A DNA stretch of 64,000 nt from Muribaculum gordoncarteri. Its GTDB lineage: Bacteria; Bacteroidota; Bacteroidia; Bacteroidales; Muribaculaceae. The translations under genes and the position numbers were made by a program. Positions 63,936-64,000 of the stretch are shown in pieces; position 1 is the first letter of the stretch, and every line of letters begins with the position of its first letter. The DNA lies in NCBI RefSeq assembly GCF_004803695.1, contig NZ_CP039393.1, forward strand, positions 2,418,001 to 2,482,000, given 5' to 3'. The notes under the pieces were generated by a model. That model did not search any database. It saw only the letters and a program-made list of their open reading frames with translations, and was not told the DNA's origin.

Positions 63936-64000
63936 TTAGAGTTCTCTACGCAATCGCGCCACCGGAAGTCCGAGTTTCTCGCGATATTTTGCCACCGTGC
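63936..64000 (-). CDS. rpoN: RNA polymerase sigma-54 factor, C-terminal end (cut by window edge)
   Basis: Too short to stand out as a gene, but the minus strand from the right edge reads TVAKYREKLGLPVARLRREL and stops at TAA (63936-63938). TVAKYRE is the end of the RpoN box (ARRTVAKYRE), which contacts the -24 promoter element and lies at the very C-terminus of sigma-54. The preceding codon fragment fits Arg. No other family is known to me with this end. It is the upstream neighbour of the PAP2-purE-ispG row. Confidence 0.85.
   Translation of the reverse strand, partial: TVAKYREKLGLPVARLRREL

Overview
The window reads as chromosomal DNA of a member of the Bacteroidota, order Bacteroidales, probably a gut genus of the Muribaculaceae type (the family is a guess from overall gene style and moderately high GC; the order is much firmer). 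Grounds: promoters of the form TTG-N19..21-TAnnTTTG in front of many genes; N-succinylornithine carbamoyltransferase with Pro90 instead of an ordinary OTCase; lineage-typical families (DUF1573, DUF4919, DUF6089, DUF6242); long IspG; the uppS-bamA-ompH-ompH-murI row; and a phosphate-selective-type porin. Almost all of the sequence is densely packed housekeeping DNA. No rRNA, insertion sequence, phage or CRISPR array is visible.

Layout. 1-568: tail of an outer-membrane barrel protein. 802-10184 (+): pheT, yebC, a YbdG-like MscS channel, a TIGR02757 protein, two tandem DUF1573 proteins, meaB and creD. 10270-15530 (-): DUF4919 protein, a 7TM-HD phosphodiesterase and the Rel/SpoT alarmone enzyme, so two nucleotide second-messenger enzymes side by side. 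15671-25051: a MalY-type lyase (+), then on the minus strand a formate/nitrite channel, argF', a peptide transporter, sufE, an M28 lipoprotein and a two-domain ABC ATPase, then tyrS (+). 25139-25396: tRNA-Gln with its own promoter and terminator, followed by an inverted pair of REP-like palindromes. 25365-31785: a small basic protein whose C-terminus is written by one of those palindromes, nifJ (pyruvate:ferredoxin oxidoreductase), a secreted protein, and a DUF3037/HipA-like kinase pair.

31984-41831 is a complete glycerol-3-phosphate locus: glpA-glpB-glpC-glpT-glpQ plus a porin, all on the minus strand, facing a DeoR/GlpR-type regulator across a 584-base AT-rich control region. The logic is: the porin admits substrate through the outer membrane, the GlpQ-like lipoprotein cleaves glycerophosphodiesters, GlpT imports glycerol-3-phosphate, and GlpABC oxidises it to dihydroxyacetone phosphate. 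41841-44986: comF, recX and prmC (-) divergent from ribD (+). 45159-52033 (+): an envelope row with a DUF6242 lipoprotein, a DUF6089 barrel, uppS, bamA and two Skp/OmpH chaperones. 52161-57923 (+): murI translationally coupled to a legionaminic/sialic-acid-like gene trio (NeuC/LegG, NeuA/LegF, PtmE-like), then obgE and pgeF.

58174-59691 holds the one gene that looks foreign, an AT-richer Schlafen-AlbA_2/ATPase protein. It is followed by an ECF sigma factor with a four-helix membrane partner (59915-60976). The right end (minus strand) carries ispG, purE, a PAP2-like membrane protein and, cut by the window edge, the last 21 codons of rpoN, recognised from its RpoN box.

The most unusual items are the REPIN-like inverted pair of GTAG-headed palindromes that also encodes the end of a protein, the incomplete nonulosonate trio behind murI, the DUF3037/HipA-like pair, the sigma/4TM pair, and a long inverted repeat lying exactly over the promoter of the M28 lipoprotein gene.
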